Shown in pieces: positions 5,803 to 5,806 of a stretch of 5,806 bases of DNA (positions are counted from its first letter, which is position 1; the number at the start of each line of letters is the position of its first letter). The notes beneath the pieces are model-generated. The model had not been told where the DNA came from, ran no database searches, and saw only the letters and a list, made by a program, of their open reading frames with translations. This stretch comes from Deltaproteobacteria bacterium (lineage in GTDB: Bacteria; Desulfobacterota; Anaeroferrophillalia; Anaeroferrophillales; Tharpellaceae), in contig JAUVDU010000125.1 in assembly GCA_030595135.1 (NCBI GenBank), positions 1-5,806 of the forward strand. Reading direction: 5' to 3'. A program made the translations under genes and the position numbers.

Positions 5803-5806
5803 AGAT

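Overview
The window looks like bacterial chromosome of moderate GC content. It holds the 3' part of a thiamine-thiazole operon, then a two-gene signalling/membrane-enzyme segment, then a short fragment of a flavodoxin-like gene at the right edge. Four things fit an anaerobic or microaerophilic member of the former Deltaproteobacteria (Desulfobacterota/Desulfuromonadota): the anaerobic thiazole route using ThiH rather than the glycine oxidase ThiO, a 'family 2' type ThiF, a chemotaxis-type multidomain protein, and a MITE-like repeat of a style I associate with that group. This assignment is inference from gene content, not a database result.

Region 1 (1-2799) is thiF (5' truncated), thiS, thiG and thiH, all on the + strand. 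ThiF adenylates the C-terminal glycine of ThiS. ThiS is then converted to the thiocarboxylate sulfur donor. ThiH, a radical-SAM tyrosine lyase, supplies dehydroglycine. ThiG condenses these with deoxyxylulose 5-phosphate into the thiazole phosphate half of thiamine. thiG and thiH overlap by one base. The gap between thiF and thiS is filled almost entirely by an imperfect inverted-repeat element (about 498-647) whose right end abuts the thiS ribosome binding site.

Region 2 (2800-5567) contains a 153-bp leader with a perfect 11-bp hairpin, then a 641-residue protein with the order receiver domain, NrtA/CmpA-like periplasmic-binding-protein domain, CheW domain. It has no signal peptide, so the binding-protein domain should lie in the cytoplasm. 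This is the most unusual item in the window: it looks like a one-piece chemoreceptor-array adaptor that combines phosphorylation input, small-molecule binding and docking to a CheA/receptor array. A 182-residue integral membrane methyltransferase-like protein (ICMT/PEMT type) follows 65 bp later. A 14-bp perfect inverted repeat (2821-2834 and 5554-5567) brackets this two-gene segment.

Region 3 (5568-5806) is AT-rich intergenic DNA with a possible promoter, then a 38-codon reading frame. Its first ~23 residues look like the N-terminus of a flavodoxin-fold protein, but similarity appears to stop abruptly, so the gene is probably broken. No RNA genes, CRISPR arrays or transposase genes are seen.
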